Origin: Utricularia gibba
Lineage: Eukaryota; Streptophyta; Magnoliopsida; Lamiales; Lentibulariaceae
Length of the DNA: 64,000 bases
Direction: 5' to 3'
NCBI GenBank assembly: GCA_002189035.1
Contig: CM007989.1
Coordinates: 7,359,501 to 7,423,500 of the forward strand
The position numbers were made by a program, and so were the translations under genes. Under the pieces are notes generated by a model. That model was not told the origin of the DNA and ran no database searches. It saw only the letters and a program-made list of their open reading frames with translations. Each line of letters opens with the position of its first letter. Within the stretch, counting starts at the first letter, position 1. Of the stretch, positions 61,550-64,000 are shown in pieces.

Positions 61550-64000
61550 ATGGAGAGAGCGGTGGCTATGGCGGCAGCCGGTGATGGTGGGGGTGAGGAT
61601 TTGAGATGCAGCAAACTTTCGGCTGGTGGGTTGTGGAAGTGTGATCTAATGGCTGTACCCGGAGGATTGCTCTGCGAAAAGCATGCTACGTGGGTTCATG
61701 GAAATGGTGAGGCAGAGCAAACTGGTAGTGAAGAGATTGAGGGTGGGGTTCTGGTGGGTATTGTGGAGTTGAGGTTAGAATGCTTGATTTTAGTTTGAAA
61801 AGTTCAGATACTGATATTGGAAAAGCTATAATCCTTCATGGGGTGTGAAGAAGAGAGGGAGACCCAAGGGGTCGAAGAATAAGGTTAAGAAAAAGGATGC
61901 GGTGGTTGCTGATGATCCTGCAATCACTGGCCGTAAACGTGGGAGGCCGAGGGGTCGAAGAATAAGATCAAGAAGAAAGATCTTACTGTTGAAAATGATG
62001 GTGGAATCACCATGAAGGATGTTTTTGTTGGGAATGACACTGCAATCACTGTTCGTAAACGTGGGAGGCCGAAGGGGTCGAAGAATAAGATCAAAAAGAA
62101 AGATGTTATGGTTGAAAATGATGCTGGAATCACGATGAAGGATGTTTTTGTTGGGAATGACGCTGCAGTCACTGTTCGTAAACGTGGGAGGCCGAAGGGG
62201 TCGAAGAAAAAGATCATAAAGAAAGATCAGATTGTTGAACATGATGCTGGAATCACCATGAAGGATGTTTTTGTTGGGAGTGACGCTGCAATCACTGTTC
62301 GTAAACGTGGGAGGCCGAAGGGGTCGAAGAAAAAGATCATAAAGAAAGATCTGATTGTTGAAAATGCTGGAATCATCAAGAATGATGTTTTTGTTGGAAA
62401 TGATTCCAGAGATAACGTTCGTAAGCGTGGGAGGCCAAAGGGCTCCAAGAATAAGGTTAAAAAGTTCTGTGATGACCATGATTTTGGTAGTGCCTGTACG
62501 AAGTGCCGTCAGGTAAAGGATTTGAATGTGGAAGTAAAGAAAGCCGCAGGTGCTGAAGGTGAATATGGACTTGCTGTTGTTGCCCGCAAGAGAGGAAGGC
62601 CGAAAGGATCAACTAAAAAGGCGAATAAGATCTGTGATGATCATGATTTCGGAATTGCCCCTAAGTGCAGTGTGGTGGAGGATTTGAATGTCCAAGTTAA
62701 AAAGGATTTTCGTGATGAAAATGGAGTTATCATTCATAAGAGGGAAAGTCCGAAAGGTTCAAAAGATCAGAAGAAATCTGGAGAAGAAACCGAATTATGC
62801 TGTGGTCCGATATCTGTAAGTGAAGCTCCTTTGAAGAAGAAGACTAAACAACTCAAAGAAATAATGACAATGGAGAGTAGTACACTTGGTGCAGTGGAGA
62901 GTTTGAAGACAGGTGATTTTCCTGCAAAAGCTCATTTCTGTAAAGGAGGGCATCAAGTTCTGGTTTCAGTAGTTAGATCGTAAAAGTAGTTAAGATGAAG
63001 GCATTTGCTGTGGAATACGATGAACCAAGTTATTTTTTGCTCATCAGGTGTTGGAAGAGAACAGACTCTTGCACATTTCCGGACTACAGTGAAGGATCCT
63101 GGGAAGAAGAACAAAAAATCGGTAGGGCAGTTACTTTTCTAGTTGTTTGAATTAATTTGGATACACATCTCATTAAGAAGAGATAACCCTGGTACTCATG
63201 ACTGGAATCTAGTTCAGCGTTCAACAGTCATAGATTTTTTCTCTATGGCCGCTGTCATGGTCAGGAGGTTTATGTGTAATACGAAAAGCCTTGTGGGTGT
63301 AACTGTCATTGTTTGGCTCTATTTTGTATTGCAGGATGCACCTATGAAGAAGAAACGTAAACGCCTTATGTGCCATCAATGCTGTAAAAACAGTATGTCT
63401 GAATTAATTATCTGCTCCAAATGCAAGACGAGGCAGTACTGCTCTGATTGCATCTCAGAATGGTAAACAAAATTGCCTAAAACATGTATGACATAAACAA
63501 ACTGTGACCAGCTAGGAATGCTTACCTTTACATCTTAATTTGTTTTCTAAATTTTTCGTTTGCGTTGTTGTTGTTGCAAGTCTCAACAGGAAAAAGTGGA
63601 TTATATTGGCTTCATGTCTTCAACTTTTCACATCTTCAAATGTAGGTACCATGGGAGAACCAAAGAAATTGAGCAGTCATGTCCATTCTGCCGCGGCAAT
63701 TGCAATTGTGAGGCTTGTCTTCAAACTCAAGTAATCTCGAAGGTATTATAGCTCATCTAGAATTGCGATGGTTGATTCATTCATGCATATCAGTACCCAT
63801 TTACCAACAAGATGTGACCTTGATTCTTGGGAATCTGCCAGGTGGAAATTGATTACTGTAACAGAAACGAGCAATATATGTGCATGCTAAAGTACATTCT
63901 GCCCCACTTGATAAAAATACAACAAGAGCAGCAGGCAGAGCTAGATGTTGAATCTAGAATCCGAGGTACTTAAGTTTTAGGTGTACTATCTTCTCCTCCT
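61550..64000 (+). CDS. JmjC-family (KDM3/JMJ25-type) protein, 5' part: WRC + AT-hook array + RING
   Basis: The gene runs off the window. Exon 1 (from 61550) encodes a WRC-like zinc motif (LRCSKLSAGGLWKC, then LLCEKH). A long second exon, ending about 62939, carries seven RGRP AT-hooks. Then exons 63048-63121, 63335-63462, 63646-63742 and 63842-63965 encode a Cys-rich RING-like domain (MCHQCCKNSMSELIICSKC, CSDCISEW, SCPFCRGNCNCEACL). This matches the N-terminal half of IBM1/JMJ25-type H3K9 demethylases, whose JmjC domain would follow. WRC and AT-hooks suggest DNA binding. The join between exon 1 and the AT-hook exon is not resolved, and one base is missing in the second AT-hook (61950-61954), where AGGGG replaces the AAGGGG of the other units. 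Confidence 0.8.
61849..62450 (+). repeat. In-frame tandem repeat, 123-bp unit encoding AT-hooks
   Basis: The string CGTAAACGTGGGAGGCC recurs at 61932, 62054, 62177, 62300 and (one change) 62420, giving spacings of 122, 123, 123 and 120. Each unit encodes RKRGRPKGSK followed by a ~30-residue linker with VENDAGIT and MKDVFVGND. The spacing of 122 marks a single-base loss in the first interval. Copies diverge toward the ends: an earlier KKRGRPKGSK at about 61850, a later RKRGRPKGST at about 62588, and a degenerate HKRESPKGSK near 62735. Confidence 0.85.

Noticed and set aside
61849-62450. Regular repeat array considered as a CRISPR
   Set aside because: Units are 123 bp, contiguous, protein-coding and in a plant gene; there are no unique spacers between short repeats.

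Overview
This is a nuclear genomic segment from a flowering plant, almost certainly a eudicot. Its genes have many short introns with GT-AG borders, the spacers between genes are AT-rich, and it carries plant-only families: NAC, GRF, pseudo-response regulator, class III peroxidase, TTG1, SMP-type LEA and WRC/JmjC proteins. I see no prokaryotic, viral or organellar gene cluster and no CRISPR array. Exon borders were placed by eye from reading frame and splice consensus, so each may be off by 1-2 bases.

Layout. 0-11 kb: four plus-strand genes, namely the 3' end of an EF-hand endonuclease/exonuclease/phosphatase gene, a membrane-tethered NAC factor, a large plant-specific unknown protein, and a secreted peroxidase. 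11-17 kb: a MITE-like repeat, a decayed gene fragment, a small Cys-rich plant protein (minus) head-to-head with TTG1 (plus), and a Nudix-like protein. 17.7-23.2 kb: two minus-strand regulators, a PRR5/9-type clock gene and a growth-regulating factor. 23-38.8 kb: gene-poor, AT-rich and repeat-bearing, with one DREB-type ERF gene at 28.7-29.25 kb and a decayed copy of its 3' end at 32.8 kb. 38.8-57.1 kb: dense again, with an MFSD5-like transporter (plus), the very large ER-tethering gene MIP2 (minus), a Yippee-like gene (plus), the ER chaperone BiP (minus) and a short SMP/LEA gene (plus). 58-64 kb: an alpha/beta hydrolase and the 5' half of a WRC + AT-hook + RING JmjC (KDM3-type) gene that runs off the window.

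Functional themes. TTG1, PRR5-like, GRF, NAC and ERF are regulators of development, the clock and stress. BiP and MIP2 both serve the ER, and the membrane-anchored NAC belongs to a class released from ER or other membranes under stress. Plant gene order does not imply an operon, so no joint pathway is claimed. Two intergenic stretches look like shared divergent promoters with TGGGCC/TGGGCY boxes (TTG1 pair, and MIP2/Yippee).

The strongest anomaly is not one gene. At six places, otherwise intact coding sequence is short by exactly one base, each time in or beside a 3-5 base G/C run. One of these is in BiP, where summed exon lengths are divisible by three only if one base is added. This points to consensus error rather than six pseudogenes. 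The most interesting biological observations are the in-phase 123-bp AT-hook repeat array in the JmjC gene and a GRF whose miR396 site has lost most of its seed pairing.
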